In this document: positions 1-28,458 of the stretch, piece by piece
How positions within the stretch are numbered: position 1 is the stretch's first letter
Layout: every line of letters begins with the position of its first letter
Assembly (NCBI GenBank): GCA_028015205.1
Contig: CM051520.1
Coordinates: forward strand, 65,728,694-65,792,693
Direction of reading: 5' to 3'
From: Mytilisepta virgata
Lineage: Eukaryota; Mollusca; Bivalvia; Mytilida; Mytilidae
Length of the DNA stretch: 64,000 nt
Translations under genes and position numbers: made by a program
The notes under the pieces: model-generated
What the model saw: the letters and a program-made list of their open reading frames with translations, nothing else
Databases searched by the model: none
Told to the model about the DNA's origin: nothing

Positions 1-1003
1 ATCATATCCCCAGGGGTCGCAAGCAAATAAACAAAATCAATGGCATTTAAAGGAATTCGCAATGATGTACCATAATTAGGGTGCAATCATTTGATTTAAA
101 AAGGCAGGACCAGAATGTTGGCAAAATAAAAAGACAGGATCACTTTAGGTGTGAAAAAAAATACAGGGCCGGTTTCAATCAGGAAATGTTTTGGTTTAAA
201 TGAAAATGAAAACCCAGGACCAAAATATTGACGAAAAAAATATGCAGGATCAAACAAATATTTTTTATTTTATCATTATCGCCATCAAAGTGCATATGTG
301 TGTTTGTGTGCGTGCGTGCGTATGTGTGTGAAATCATCCTAAATATAAAAGGCATATATTAAGTAAATACTTTGTTTAAAGAAGGACATCGATTTGAAGG
401 ACGTGAGTCATTTTGGAGTGTAAAACATTATTGCGTTAATAAAACTTAATCAAAATTAAACCACTCCTACGTAAAGCTTTCTGGGGAAAACCTCCAGTCC
501 TTGTACAAAACACTTTAATTCCCATTTAACGTATTCGGACCATAATGTAATTGTTTTATTTACGATCAGTATCTTTAATGGTCAGAATATCTTAGCAGTT
601 GCTGATCCAGAGGGGGGCGTAGAGGGCGTACCCCCCTCCCTTCCCCCTCTTTGATCGCAAAAATTGTCGATTTTAAGGATAAAATTCTATCCAAAGATGC
701 ATGAAGATGACATTATTTTAGAAACAACATTCAGGGTTTTGAAATAGTGGCCTTTTTCGTTGAAAGTCTACACTTTTTATACGTTGATTTTATTTTAATC
801 TATGGCACTAGTTTCTTCTACTTTTTTTATGCTGCCAGGGTTGTCTGATAGCTATCAGTGTCATACATGTTTTTGTTTAGTATATGCAATCATTACCTTT
901 TCTGACATTTTTTTTATAACTTGGTTTACAACCAGAAGCCCCATTCACATTTATAAGTACAATGTTTGCTGTTCAAATAATTTTAATTCACACAATTTCT
1001 TAC
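1..1003. other. Intron/edge region with a dispersed repeat at its left end
   Basis: This stretch is the left edge and presumably intron 1 of the partial beta-tubulin gene whose first exon ends at 1004. No exon 2 matching the other four copies is seen. Bases about 60-255 resemble bases about 54618-54870: both carry 'aggcagga', 'tttggcaaaataaaaag' and 'cactttaggtgtgaaaaaaa', so they are two copies of one dispersed repeat. A GT-rich microsatellite lies near 296-330. Confidence 0.5.
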
Positions 1004-1060
1004 CTTTGCACCAATTTGGTTGCCACACTGTCCTGTTTGTACATGTATAATTTCTCTCAT
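1004..1060 (-). CDS. TUBB: Beta-tubulin, first exon only (fifth copy, runs off the left edge)
   Basis: Read on the minus strand from the ATG at 1060, this 57-nt exon encodes MREIIHVQTGQCGNQIGAK. It is followed directly by a good splice donor (gtaag at 1003-999). It has the same length and phase as exon 1 of the four complete downstream copies and is the canonical N-terminus of beta-tubulin, a GTP-binding subunit of microtubules. The MREI tetrapeptide used for tubulin mRNA autoregulation is intact. Substitutions I5, V7 and T9 set it apart from copies A, C and D; copy B shares T9. Exons 2-4 must lie beyond the window, since introns 1 of the other copies run 0.5-1.7 kb. Whether this copy is intact cannot be judged here. 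Confidence 0.9.
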
Positions 1061-1115
1061 TTCAGGTGATGTTCGCTGTCCAAGATAAGATGTATGAGGT
1101 CAGGGCACCGGGACA

Positions 1116-1124
1116 CTATTTATA
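1116..1124 (-). promoter_or_regulatory. TATA box of the partial beta-tubulin copy
   Basis: The minus strand reads TATAAATAG, a near-perfect TATA consensus, ending 55 nt before the ATG at 1060. That spacing implies a transcription start about 30 nt downstream and a 5' leader of only about 25-30 nt. The same kind of TATA-ATG spacing (51-85 nt) occurs upstream of copies A, B and D. Confidence 0.6.
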
Positions 1125-1991
1125 CAGACCAACCAAACAAACACAATGTTTTCTAGCAACTATAACTTAAGCAAAGGCACCAAGCGACACTTTCAAATTC
1201 AACTAATGGAGATAAATCTAATTTAGTGAATTATTAAAATTTCTGGAACGGCTATTTCTCTTGTGAATTGAAGACCAGTTATTGTAATATGTTATAAATA
1301 AAAAATGACATAGTGAAAGTATGTGTTTGCAAAGACAAGAAAATATTTTCAGTGAAAAGAGAAAATATGATTTTTATACATCTACCTATCAGTCGCCACG
1401 ACTAACAATGTAAATAACTAGGTCACCATCACAGAGCAAATCGAATTTGTCCCGCCCATCGGGCATCTGCAAATAACCAACCATTTTGCATATGGTAATA
1501 AAGAGTAGTTACCACTATTCAGAAAAAAAATGTCAGAAGGAGAGAGCAACAATAGGTGTAAGAAATTCAAGTCGACAATGTCTTCATGCTAACCCAACAT
1601 TATTGACAAGAGATCTGTATGTAAGATGGTAACCTAGCCAGAAATCCCACGGCACGGCACAGAGTGTCATGGATCAATGAACTTTCCTAGACATCAAATG
1701 ATCACCGAAAGGGAGAGATCAGGTGCGTCGACGGAGTAAGCATCTCCTGCCATACTAGCATCACCCGTCATGTGATCACCAACGAACGATCCATCCAGAG
1801 TGTCCAATCAGGTGAAATATCGTGACAATAATATACAATTAAACATATCGTATAGTTATTATAAACGGTTGTGGAATCGTTGAAACCTATGGAAGACCGA
1901 AGCAAATATCGAAAGGTAAGTAACCTCCTCTAAGGGAAAAACGAATACCATATATGCAAATAAAACTTACAAGAGCTGAGAATGTACAAAT

Positions 1992-1997
1992 TTTATT
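1992..1997 (-). terminator. Polyadenylation signal of beta-tubulin A
   Basis: AATAAA on the minus strand, 100 nt downstream of the stop codon at 2097-2099. It is the first such hexamer after the gene. Confidence 0.5.
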
Positions 1998-2096
1998 TAA
2001 ACATTTTGTTCCAAAAGATTTTAAATTCTCTGGGTTCCAACGGGTATGAACATTGTAACTGATGTGTTGTTGGTTTACTTCGTATTTAATTTTATT

Positions 2097-5248
<3,152 letters not shown>

Positions 5249-5298
5249 CTTTCAAGAATAAATGGCACAAAGTGATGTTTATAACAATCAGAGTCGGC

Positions 5299-5305
5299 TT
5301 TTATA
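5299..5305 (-). promoter_or_regulatory. TATA box of beta-tubulin A
   Basis: TATAAAA on the minus strand, 50 nt upstream of the ATG at 5248. Confidence 0.55.
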
Positions 5306-8175
5306 GGCGAAGTCCAGTGTGTAGCAACCAAGTGTAGCCCTATTGTCTTCCGAGGAGTAACTACGGCAGAAAGATTCAAAACTATTCGGAATATTATATG
5401 TAACTATCAGCATTATAGTTTACACCTTGCAGAAATTTATTTATTTAAGAATGCAAAATACCGCTAGATGATAATAAAAGTACAATTTAAGCAAGCTACC
5501 GTCAGGGATACGCGTGTTATTATCACCGGAACGCGATCGTAAAATTTAATGACCATTGAGGTAGCATATATGTACATCGTAAAATTAAAATAATGTGAAT
5601 TTGGTAAATGCGTGTACCATTTTTTCATAGGAAACTGGTACCCTTATTTCTAATTGTTTTATATATTACCCGAGGTTTTTGTTGTCGCTAATTTTATAAT
5701 TCAAAGAAAATCTTATAAATTAAGCAATTAAACGTTGATTTTATAGACAAAAGCGAAACTTCTATGATATAAATAATTGCATATACCAGAATTATAATTG
5801 ATATTTTTTTCTTTTCATTAATGATTATTTTTAGATTAATAGATATTTGAATTTTTTAAACGAATAGATAACGAACTTTTGCCGTTTACTTCATTTTTGC
5901 CAGGTCAAAAACGACAATCAAAAGTTGACGAAAATAATTTTGGGAGAACAAGTTAAACATACAAGGTCATCTTGGCACAAACTTCATTTGAAATTCAAAA
6001 CTGGCAATATTTCCCAGTTTTAAACGTTGAGTACGCTTTGAAACATGCATTTTGATCTCAGAAAATCTTGGAATAGGTATCTATACGTGTATATTTAAAG
6101 TTCAATGATTTTTGTAATTACTGTCTTTAAACTTCAGTCCATGGAATGGATTTATCCGAATTGTATTACCGTAATCATCTGAATCGCCTTACTACTTGGT
6201 AGACAGATGCAGTTAGCAAAGTCGTAACTAATACTATTGAAGATACCTGATTTTGTTCAATCATGTCTTCAAGAGAACCAAAAATATTTCGCCTATGAAA
6301 TTTTCAATGTAAAAGGGAGATATCTCTTCTTGTGAGATTTTTATTAAATTAACTATTTCATCCTCGGGTTGCACCAAATATACACAAAGTCATGAAAAAT
6401 ATTAAGAATAATGGTCTTGCAAATTTTAAGACCGATCTGAGTTAGTAATTTCAAATTTTATTTTTTTTTTATCTTTTTGAGTGCAATTATTTTTTCATTG
6501 AAAATTCCCCATTCAAAGGAAGATTTGCGTCTTAAAATATAACGTTTGTAAACAGTTTGAATTTGTTTATGTTTTCTTTAACGACTCATTGAGGTGACTT
6601 GAAAGACAAAAAATTATCCTTAAATTCTAACATTTAGACTTTCAAAATGCAGAAAATCCTTTCCGCTAATTAAACTAAGGTTTATAGACAGTAGTCCATT
6701 TGAACTGTTTTATTTGATCTGTTGGCAACCACAAAATTATAAACTTGTAATGCTAAGCAATTGTATTACAATTCGTAAAAACTGAGCCAATTATTCTTGT
6801 TTATGTATAAGCTTTTAAAACTTTTCAAAATATTTTTTTTAATTTTGTTTCACCGCAATAAAAAATCAGTTTTTTAAGATTACTATAGAGATTAAATTTC
6901 TGTTGGATGGCATATCTAATATTGAATGAAAGAAACGATATGGAAGATTCATGACAACAGTTTCAACAAATGAACCCTTTATTCCTGACCTTCACCCTGA
7001 AGTCCAGTGATGACTTTAAAAAATCTCGCACAATAGCTTATTGATCGTTGATAACAAAGCACAAATTACGGCTGTTGTAACACGATTGCCCACTGATTTG
7101 CGCATGTTACCGGGTTAACTGTTTAACCTTGCGGCGGGTGCCCTATAGGAAGAAGGAAGTGACTACCCTTCTGAAGCACATAATTCATGATACTAAACAA
7201 ACTATAGTACAGCAAACGGTTCTTTATGATTTTGTATTAGAAAATATATGAGCTACCTATAAGACTTAATAAATGAGTGGCTAACAAGTATATACGTGTC
7301 CAATGGACATTACATGCCCCACCAATTATGTAAGTATTTAGTAGGTAGAATAACATTTGTATATTATTGACTCTGAAGTCCCTAACGATAGGATAGACAT
7401 ACTATCTCTCAGTAATTCATAAAAACTATCTTCAAACTGAACCTTAACCTGCATTCTAATATTGAAATTGTACAAAGACATTCAAAGTCGATGGCCCATG
7501 ACCACAAGGTCAAAGCATCCGTTTCTCATCAAAATGCTGCTGTTCATATCATAAGCTATCCATGTACAAAATTTCATGATGATACCATAACTTCTTCATG
7601 AAAAACTACCTTCAACCTGAACCTTAACCTGGATTCTAATATTGAAATTCAATAAATAATTCAAAGTCGATGACCCATGACCTCAAGGTCACAGCATCCG
7701 TTTCGCATCAAAATGCTGCTGTTCATATCACAAGCTATCCATGTACAAAGTTTCATGGTGATACCATAACTCCTTCATGAAAAACTACCTTCAACCTGAA
7801 CCTAAACCTAGATTCTAATATTGAAATTCTATAAAGAAATATACGGACGGACGTACGGAAGAACGGAAGGACGGACGCACAGACCTCAGAACTATATGCC
7901 CAGCCTGCCTTACAGTAACTTGTATAAAAATTAGGAAGACAATAACAATAAGCTAAGATGTTTTATCTGAAATAATTGTAATATATTGTACCAATCAAGA
8001 AACTTTTATTCCAGTAGAAAATAGCATGCAAAAGTATTTGTAACCTTTTTGGACAAGATTATTTACATGTATATTATATTATATCATGTCCTTACTTTGC
8101 ACATTTTTAGGAAAATTGTACATGACTGTATGAAATTCTATCTTTGAGTAAAATAAAACAATGATATCAATATAA
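5306..8175. other. Spacer between tubulin copies A and B
   Basis: No gene is supported in this 2.9-kb AT-rich spacer. The only structure recognised is the internally duplicated repeat at 7416-7900, listed separately. Confidence 0.5.
7416..7900. repeat. Interspersed repeat with about 179-bp tandem units and a gacggacgga tail
   Basis: Units start at about 7416, 7595 and 7774 (179-bp period), each with 'aaaactacct tcaacctgaa' or a close variant followed by 'attctaatattgaaatt'. The last is partial and ends in a degenerate acggacgg array at about 7843-7880. A similar tail occurs at 23753-23768. Confidence 0.8.
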
Positions 8176-8181
8176 TTTATT
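8176..8181 (-). terminator. Polyadenylation signal of beta-tubulin B
   Basis: AATAAA on the minus strand, 75 nt after the stop at 8256-8258. Confidence 0.45.
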
Positions 8182-8255
8182 TAAAATTTAAGTCATTTAA
8201 TTTCAAAAGTCAAAAGCCACACGTTTGATAGTTTTGTAAAAAGTCAGAATCAATT

Positions 8256-13223
<4,968 letters not shown>

Positions 13224-13300
13224 TTTGTCAAGATTTCAGAACCAGATCAATTCTACAAATGGCGTGTTGATGTAACTATAGAAATGTTAGGTGTATCGGT

Positions 13301-13308
13301 TATATATA
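13301..13308 (-). promoter_or_regulatory. Possible TATA box of beta-tubulin B
   Basis: TATATATA, 77 nt upstream of the ATG at 13223; palindromic, so orientation is inferred from the gene. Confidence 0.4.
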
Positions 13309-14306
13309 ACCTGTAGCTGTGACGAGTCATTGATTTCTATGCACCATGATTCTTATAATTAAATTTTATTTACATTAAATAAAAAAAAACATTTTGAGAT
13401 GAGATATGGATGTTTGTTAAATGTACATGACTCTGTTCCCGTGGAAATTGTCGAAGCATGAATACTAAGATGAAATTTTTTTTCATCATTCATGTGTATG
13501 GTTACTTTTATATACATGTATGGAAGTATACAATTTATACGAACATGCAGGTTAACGCTGTGCTACAGGTGCATTTGAACTTAAACTTCAACTTTAATAA
13601 ATTTCCATAAATAGTAAAAAGTTTTAACTAAACAACTATTTACAAAATAATCTGTCAAACACGGAGTTTTGTTGGTCTCATACGAATAAATATTTTGTGT
13701 GTTTAAACTATCGTGCTTGAGGTGCTGAGTCCAGCTCCTTAGATATAAAGTGTAGCACTATATAAAAGATTTTTTTTTCAGTTTGACAAATCTTAAACTA
13801 GAATTATAATTGTCAATCTCCATTATGTTGGTTTTCGACCGAGCCGGAAAAAAAATATCCCAATTGTTTAGTCATATTGTTTGGCTACATTTTCCCAGTT
13901 ACCATCTCCATCGTCAGAAGCATATTGAGTAAATCATAAATAATCGTAGATTTGATCTTCGACTCACCAAAACTAACTGATGAACAAAATATACGGACAT
14001 AGAAATATTCTTGACAGTTCAGGCATACATTATGAGGAGCAAACGGTTTGCAAGACAGTAAATAAATATACTCATTATTATTCATCATCATTCCAATGCA
14101 TGTTATATATCAATTAAATTTTTTTTATCACATATTTCATTGAAATAACGCCGATTTTGCATGTGTAATAAAAGGGTAATTTGCAACATGTTATTTGACC
14201 CCTCCCATCTTCGGATCATGTAGGAAAAGCAAGACGCTGGTAAAACGGCATGAAAATCTAATTCAGCAGTAAAATCATTTCTTGTGAGTGGCAAAATATG
14301 TGATAA

Positions 14307-14438
14307 ATAGATTAATACATTGCCTTTTTCATATTGCTCTTGTTATCAGCCCTCGACTGATATCGTCCCTCGGGGCCTATATCAAGGTCTCGGGCTGATA
14401 ACAAGGACAATATGAAAAAGATCATGTATTAATCTATA
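14307..14438. repeat. Hairpin element in the B-C spacer
   Basis: The arms 14307-14351 and 14392-14438 are near reverse complements ('tagattaatacat', 'ctttttcatattg', 'gttatcagccc' and their complements), with a GC-rich loop. It has the shape of a small MITE. Confidence 0.75.
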
Positions 14439-14543
14439 AGTATCACTTCTTTGTTTTCATGCATTGGTTCATTTACATTATCTTTTAAGTAAGGGAGAGA
14501 AAAAAAATTCTCCAAAAATTATTTTTGTAGGGAACGGATTTTT

Positions 14544-14960
14544 CAATCTAATTAAAAACCGATCTCTCATCGCTCCCGTTTTCTGATATGTCGCGTGGGA
14601 GATCTAACGAAACCCGCTTTGAGGTCACATGTGAGTGAACTGGAACTTAGGAATTTATAATGATATGCAAATGAGTTGACTTCCTATCAATAAGCCAATC
14701 AAAAAAGTTTTCCTTTAGATCTAATCCTTAAAGAAGATCCGAATGAATTCTGGGGACTGACGATTTCTTCGTTAATAAAATGATTTACATCCCTTTACCA
14801 CACGATCAACTTCCAAGGTCGCCGAAGCCGCAATTTCATTGGTCGAACAGGACACACCTACGAGGTCACTCACATGTGACCTCAAAGCGGGTTTCGTTAG
14901 ATCTCCCACGCGACATATCAGAAAACGGGAGCGATGAGAGATTGGTTTTTAATTAGATTG
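14544..14960. mobile_element. TIR/MITE-like element with 95-bp inverted arms
   Basis: The arm 14544-14638 is an almost perfect reverse complement of 14866-14960, including 'gatctaacgaaacccgcttt' and 'cacatgtgagtga'. About 225 bp of unrelated sequence separates them, with no coding frame. The high arm identity suggests recent activity or conversion between the arms. Confidence 0.8.
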
Positions 14961-16033
14961 CGGATTTTGTAAGCCAAAAACTTTTCCCCGAATCCTATTG
15001 ATTGTTCAGTGGTAATATGTATTAATTGTACTTAACTGTTGTATGTATTATTGAATTAATTAATAAATGTGTTTACACTAAACTTTATAGACGTTTCACA
15101 TTGAGTTTCAATGTCCTTGGATGGCCTTTGGTCATGCCAATACATATTTTTCTTTTGAAATTCAACCAATCAAGAAGTTAGAAATTCCCTTCTCGACAAT
15201 CGATTTTAGTTGTCCCACTATAAAGACAAAGTATGCTACACGTACCTTAATGGCAGGTGACGAAACCAATCACATGTATGTAAAAACTTCGAAGCCTCGT
15301 ATCAAGTTTCAGTACACCTGGCTATGCGATTGCAGAAATGTTAGAATTAAACAATAAAGAGGTAAAAGTGTCATTTAAAAGCGACGCCTACATGTCGTGA
15401 TCGAAAAGGAAAAAGAAACGGCATATATAGGGACTTCCCCACATATTCCTCAAAACAAATTTCAATTATTTTAAAAATAAAGAGTTTTAAAACCCGACCA
15501 ATCATAAACTACAATTCAAGCAATCATCTGGTCATGTCAGAGAGAAATGAAATGTCAGTGTCTATAGATACTTATACCAAACACTCGGGTTTTTAGCGAG
15601 TTAGCCTCAGAGAAGAATAAGCTGTGATCAGCTGTGACAATTTAAAAGGCTTTAGGGCAGACGAGTAAATATATTTAATGACAAATTTCGCATGGTTTTT
15701 AGGGCAGAGGAGCTAATGACGATTTTAATTTCTAAACATTGACATATTACGACCAACAATAAAAAAAACATTTGATGTTTTCGTTTTGCTTTTTCCATGG
15801 CAACTAAACTTGAAGGAATTCAAAGACTCGATTGCACATCTACACTGCCATTTTATGATGACATAGTTTCTTGTATGGCAAATGTGTCAATATTTGCAGC
15901 AGACATTTCATATCAACCATTTTTTTTTAATAGCACAAAACACAAAATGTTCTCAGTAATATTTCCGAACAATGTATAATGTAAACTTTAATAATATTTT
16001 AAAGTCATTTTCAATTGGGGAGTTTTGAATTGA

Positions 16034-20656
<4,623 letters not shown>

Positions 20657-21520
20657 ATTTAGCAAATTTTAGTCCTTGTACTATTACCACGACGATTATG
20701 GACGTTACTATAGTAATAAAATATTTCTATTGATGTAATTTTATGTCTTGGTAGGGAGGACTTCATCGATTTTGTTCTACGGTTTGAGCATGTCTGTTTA
20801 ATTATGTAAATTGTGTGACTCAGTATAATATTTTTATCAGCAGTATTAGCCTTGTGAACAATTATCTAATTTTCGAAATATTAGTAAATAGATATATTTC
20901 CGCACAGGAATCTATGATAGTCACGTCCATATATTATATATGTGCTACAATATATTGATCGTAGAAATAAATAACAATCATCTTAACAGAAATGCAAATG
21001 ACAAATTATGTCAAATTATGTCAGATTAAATTGATCTACTTTTTTCTTTGAATATATATATACACATATATGTGTTCTGTCTTGGCACTGCCGCCTTACA
21101 GTTAGTTAACCAGTAATGATGTAATTACATGTGATTTAAAGAATTTATTCAATAACGGGTCCATGGGGATGTATGTTACATACATAAAGAATCATAAAAA
21201 CCGGATCTTAGTAAAATAAATACTTTAACAGAGTACATAAGTCAATTAATAAGAAAATAAAATAAAAGTAACAAATTCTTATGTGAAATACGCCTTCAAA
21301 CTTATTTAATAAAAAGATAAAATTTATCACCTAAAAGTGGCACTAATTGCGTACCATAAATTTTCTTTTAATACAGTATGACGTATGCGAAAATGCTTTC
21401 AGTGTTATCTCGTGCACTTATTCCAAAATAATTTAATATTGGATGTAACGTCTCATTTGATTGGTCAATTGTTTTTGACATCATATCATAGACTAAATTT
21501 TCTTTTCTACTATGACGTCA

Positions 21521-21759
21521 TGAAAGGGAATCCCGACGTTTTAGACGTCAAAACAACCGTTGGAATTAAATTATAAGGATTACTGTAATTTTGTTTTCAG
21601 TCTATTCGAAATAACCTCAGTGCACATGGTGCACATTTTCAAATCGTCTGCACCACGTGATTGAGGTTATTTCTTCATAGACTGAAAAAAAATTAGTCAA
21701 TCCTTATAATTTAATTCCAACGGTTGTTTTGACGTCAAAAACGTCGGGATTCCCTTTCA
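21521..21759. mobile_element. 239-bp palindromic MITE-like element
   Basis: The left arm from 'tgaaagggaatcccgacgtt' and the right arm ending 'aacgtcgggattccctttca' are reverse complements over most of about 105 bp, around a short centre near 'gtgcacatggtgcac'. Arms contain TGACGTC-like sites. Confidence 0.8.
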
Positions 21760-23109
21760 AGCAACTATATGATTATTTCATCGAAGAATATAAATCTGCT
21801 GGGTGTGGGTTCCTTACATGTACATGTATGTGGAAGACCTCATGATGACCTCTGGATGTGTGTTTATGTATCTGTTATTACTTTTGGCGGTATGCTTGTA
21901 TATTTTGTACATTCATGGAAGTTCCCAATATCTATTCTTTTTTCTACTTTACTTTAATAGCATTACTGACAAGAATTTATTATTCGAAATATGCATACCT
22001 ACTAAGTACATAAAAAAACCTGTTATATAATATTACAACAATACTATTTGAGCAAGTATTGTTTTTATTTCATTGAAACCAAACTTTCATCTAGAAATGT
22101 CTATTTTGTGCATAGCCATAGATGTGCAGTTGCAATAAACTTTTTTCCCACTTGTTGAAGAGAATGTGGCAACATCTAGATGTCTATGTTTGATCAGCCA
22201 GTCATTTTGGAGATGGGAGGTTGACATTTATTACATATCTGTTCTTTTTCATAATCACAAGGATGCAAATCTGTTTTCTGTCGGCGCTTCGGTAGGTGTA
22301 TCAGCAGACATTCCAGCCGCCGCCATATTTAATTCACAACTGTTGCATTACGTTTATCATTATCTATTTGTTTAATGAAATGTTTTATTTATTATATGTA
22401 ATGTATTAGGCCCTATATAGAACCCTTTGATTTGGATAATAAAATATTCGTATTCGTATTCGTTTGCGGTTTAAAAAGGGGACGTAACTCTAAATTGCAA
22501 GCAGGCACTACCGTGTGGTAATGCCCACGGGCATTGTCATGATAATTCTTGCTTGGCATTTTAACGCAGATTAATAAATACCATATGTCCATGTTTTCAC
22601 CAATAAAAACAACTAAATTTTCTCTCATATGAAATAAACAAAATGTTAATACAGATACAAGATTAATTAATATAAACAAAAATAAGTATGCAGACTTATT
22701 CAGTAACATCTTCTTGACATTCGTAAAATATTGAAAAGTCATTAAAATAACAATAAAGGGTGTGTTTCTTAAGTTACCATACCACAATGTAAAAGTGTAT
22801 GCGTGTGTTGTGTAAGAAGGTGAACAAAGAAAACTTTTAAGTGACTGAACATATGAAAATAAACAAAAATACATTTGTGATAATTGCTAATTCAAATAAT
22901 TAATTACTTACTCCGTGATAGACTGTAGATCAAGAAATTTAACAACGAACAAAAACAAACACGTGATGTGATTTTGATGTGGCTGCTGGGGAATGAACGG
23001 CCGATGTGATTAATAAAAATGTTTTAAGGTGATATAAAAATTGATAATTATTCGACAGAACAATATGTAAAGACGAATTAAGGGGAATAACTAAATCAGG
23101 TGAAGAGCC

Positions 23110-24126
23110 GGTGTTACATCCTAGTTTCCACCCCCATACTAGAATTTCCCACGGAAATATGGGTATATACTCAGATGTCCCCCCGGAAAATCTAGTATAT
23201 ATCAGATTTTCCCCCTGGGGAAAATGAGTATATACCCAATTCCCCAGCCCCGGAAAATCTGGTATGCGTATACACATACTCATCCCCCCCATACTAATGT
23301 TCCCCCTTATTAAAAATAAAGTTTTACGTTTTACGTTTTAGCAAAAAAAATATTGCCTGAGGCCACTGAGCGCTAAATGTGTGACCTCTTATTTGAAAAA
23401 AAACTTCAATAAAGAAATATCAGACGACTAAGAACACAACAAACATTTTAAGAACTTTGTAAAGTTAAACCTGGTAATATGACTGGTTTTGGGGGGTCGT
23501 GTCACGTCGCGACTTAGTTTTTTAGCATGTTTTTATATTTACCATTCAGTTTCAAGTTATGGAACAGAAATGATTTATGACGGGCGGACAATTTGCATCT
23601 GGTAGTTGACACAGTTTAACTAAGTTGACCATGACCTACACCATATCGGTTTCTACCTTGTACGTATCACAACCTCTAGTAGTGGAAAACCATGCCAAGT
23701 TTCATCACTAAACTCCACGAGATATTAAATTTATTAATCGGAAACTAATTATGACGGACGGACGGACAAGCTGATGGCTTCCGCCGATAGTCAGCGGGGT
23801 CCTAATTAAATTCAACACGCAAAAATGTCATTTTGTCTTCTGAGTTTCAATGTAAACTTTGGCCATGGTTGGCGCCATTTTGAATTTCTGATTGGTACTA
23901 AACAGTTAACACGTAGGGAAGAGGGAAGATCTCTGCCAAGATTAGTCAAATTCTGTTCAGTGGTTCTCAAAAAGAAGACGAAAACATCATTTCCCACAGC
24001 TATAGGGTTTCAAAATAAACTTTGACATCGGCTAGTAGACATTTTGAATTTCCGATCGGCAAAAGTTTCCGGGGGAAAACTCAGTAAATACCCATTTTCC
24101 CGGGAGGAAATCTAGTATGTGACACC
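23110..24126. mobile_element. 1-kb non-autonomous TIR element with subterminal repeats
   Basis: The left end reads 'ggtgttacatcctag' and the right end, reverse complemented, 'ggtgtcacatactag' (13 of 15 matching). Just inside each end are repeated motifs of the type 'ccggaaaatctagtat' in both orientations (about 23170-23260 and 24065-24118). Clustered subterminal repeats are typical of transposase-binding ends of cut-and-paste elements. No transposase is encoded; the open frames here are accidental. A 'gacggacgga' repeat sits inside at about 23750. Confidence 0.65.
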
Positions 24127-24959
24127 TGCACGTGTTTGTAATGGGAATTGTATTATACGCCATCATTTTTTAAAATACAACTTGCATTTAGTAAAATTGT
24201 ACACTTGAGACTGATGAGTAGGAATAAAACCACTATAGGCACCCTTTTTGTGTTATCTGAAGAAAAGGGACCAATCGGAGTGGTTGCTAAAAATACAGAA
24301 TGAATTAGCCTCTCCATCAAGTCTATTGCACTAATCTAATGGAATGCTTTATTTGTGTAACGTAGTGCTAAATTTACTACTAAACAATGAAAAGTTCCCA
24401 TTTAAAATGTGAATTCATTACACATTCTGTTAGATTTGTGATATAAATTTACAGGGAATATTAAAGTTTTTAATGTTGTATTTTAACAAAACATTTTGAA
24501 CTGCAACACGCAAGTTTCAGACTGTATGAATTCGGAATGGAAACTAGCAGAAATTATTAACAACCAAATCACATGTTCAGAGACATCACATTGTTACAAC
24601 GGAGTCAAGGAATTTTCTCTCAACTTCATAGAAACAAAGCAGAGAAACCACTTTAAAATAAACCAAATGATATACAAATTACAAAACTTTAAATCGAAGC
24701 AACAACCTATAAGATAATAAACGTATCAAGTTAGGCTACAACCCGCTTAAAATGACTAAATAACAAATACCTTGTTGGATGTCATGACACAATCAGAAAA
24801 TCGGGACAAATTAATCAATATGTGAAGACACCATGCTGCATCCGGATTATAAGAATTTAACTCTGTAATGGGTTCAATAATAATTTAATATCAGTACGGT
24901 TTAACAAATAAATAACTGTGATGTTTAACAAGTGATTGTTTTGTTTTCTACTTTGAAAA

Positions 24960-24965
24960 TTTATT
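24960..24965 (-). terminator. Polyadenylation signal of beta-tubulin D
   Basis: AATAAA on the minus strand, about 120 nt after the stop at 25084-25086. Confidence 0.45.
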
Positions 24966-25083
24966 GTTTCACATTGACAGAAATGAACGTAATGTTTTGC
25001 GTATATTTATCAAAAGTTCTTGTATTCCTGATTGTTCTAAGTGTTTTGGGAAAAGAGATTGTTTTCATTTAATGTTCAAGTTT

Positions 25084-28366
<3,283 letters not shown>

Positions 28367-28451
28367 TGTGTTAAATGTCTTGACGTTCTACCCGTGGATG
28401 GTTTGAACTTTGCGTTGTTGTTTACTGCTGAAAAGGCGGGTCAGGAAGGTA

Positions 28452-28458
28452 TTTTATA
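28452..28458 (-). promoter_or_regulatory. TATA box of beta-tubulin D
   Basis: TATAAAA on the minus strand, 85 nt upstream of the ATG at 28366; predicts a leader of about 55 nt. Confidence 0.55.

Larger units (their letters stand above)
20657..25083. other. Spacer between tubulin copies C and D
   Basis: No gene is supported. The spacer holds the palindrome at 21521-21759 and the TIR element at 23110-24126. A short iterated attcgt motif occurs near 22445-22462. Confidence 0.5.

Noticed and set aside
22413..22874. Minus-strand frame of 153 aa
   Set aside because: No recognisable domain, AT-rich composition, low-complexity hydrophobic stretches; not supported as a gene.
22939..23292. Minus-strand 117-aa frame
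   Set aside because: Most of it is the subterminal repeat region of the TIR element at 23110-24126.
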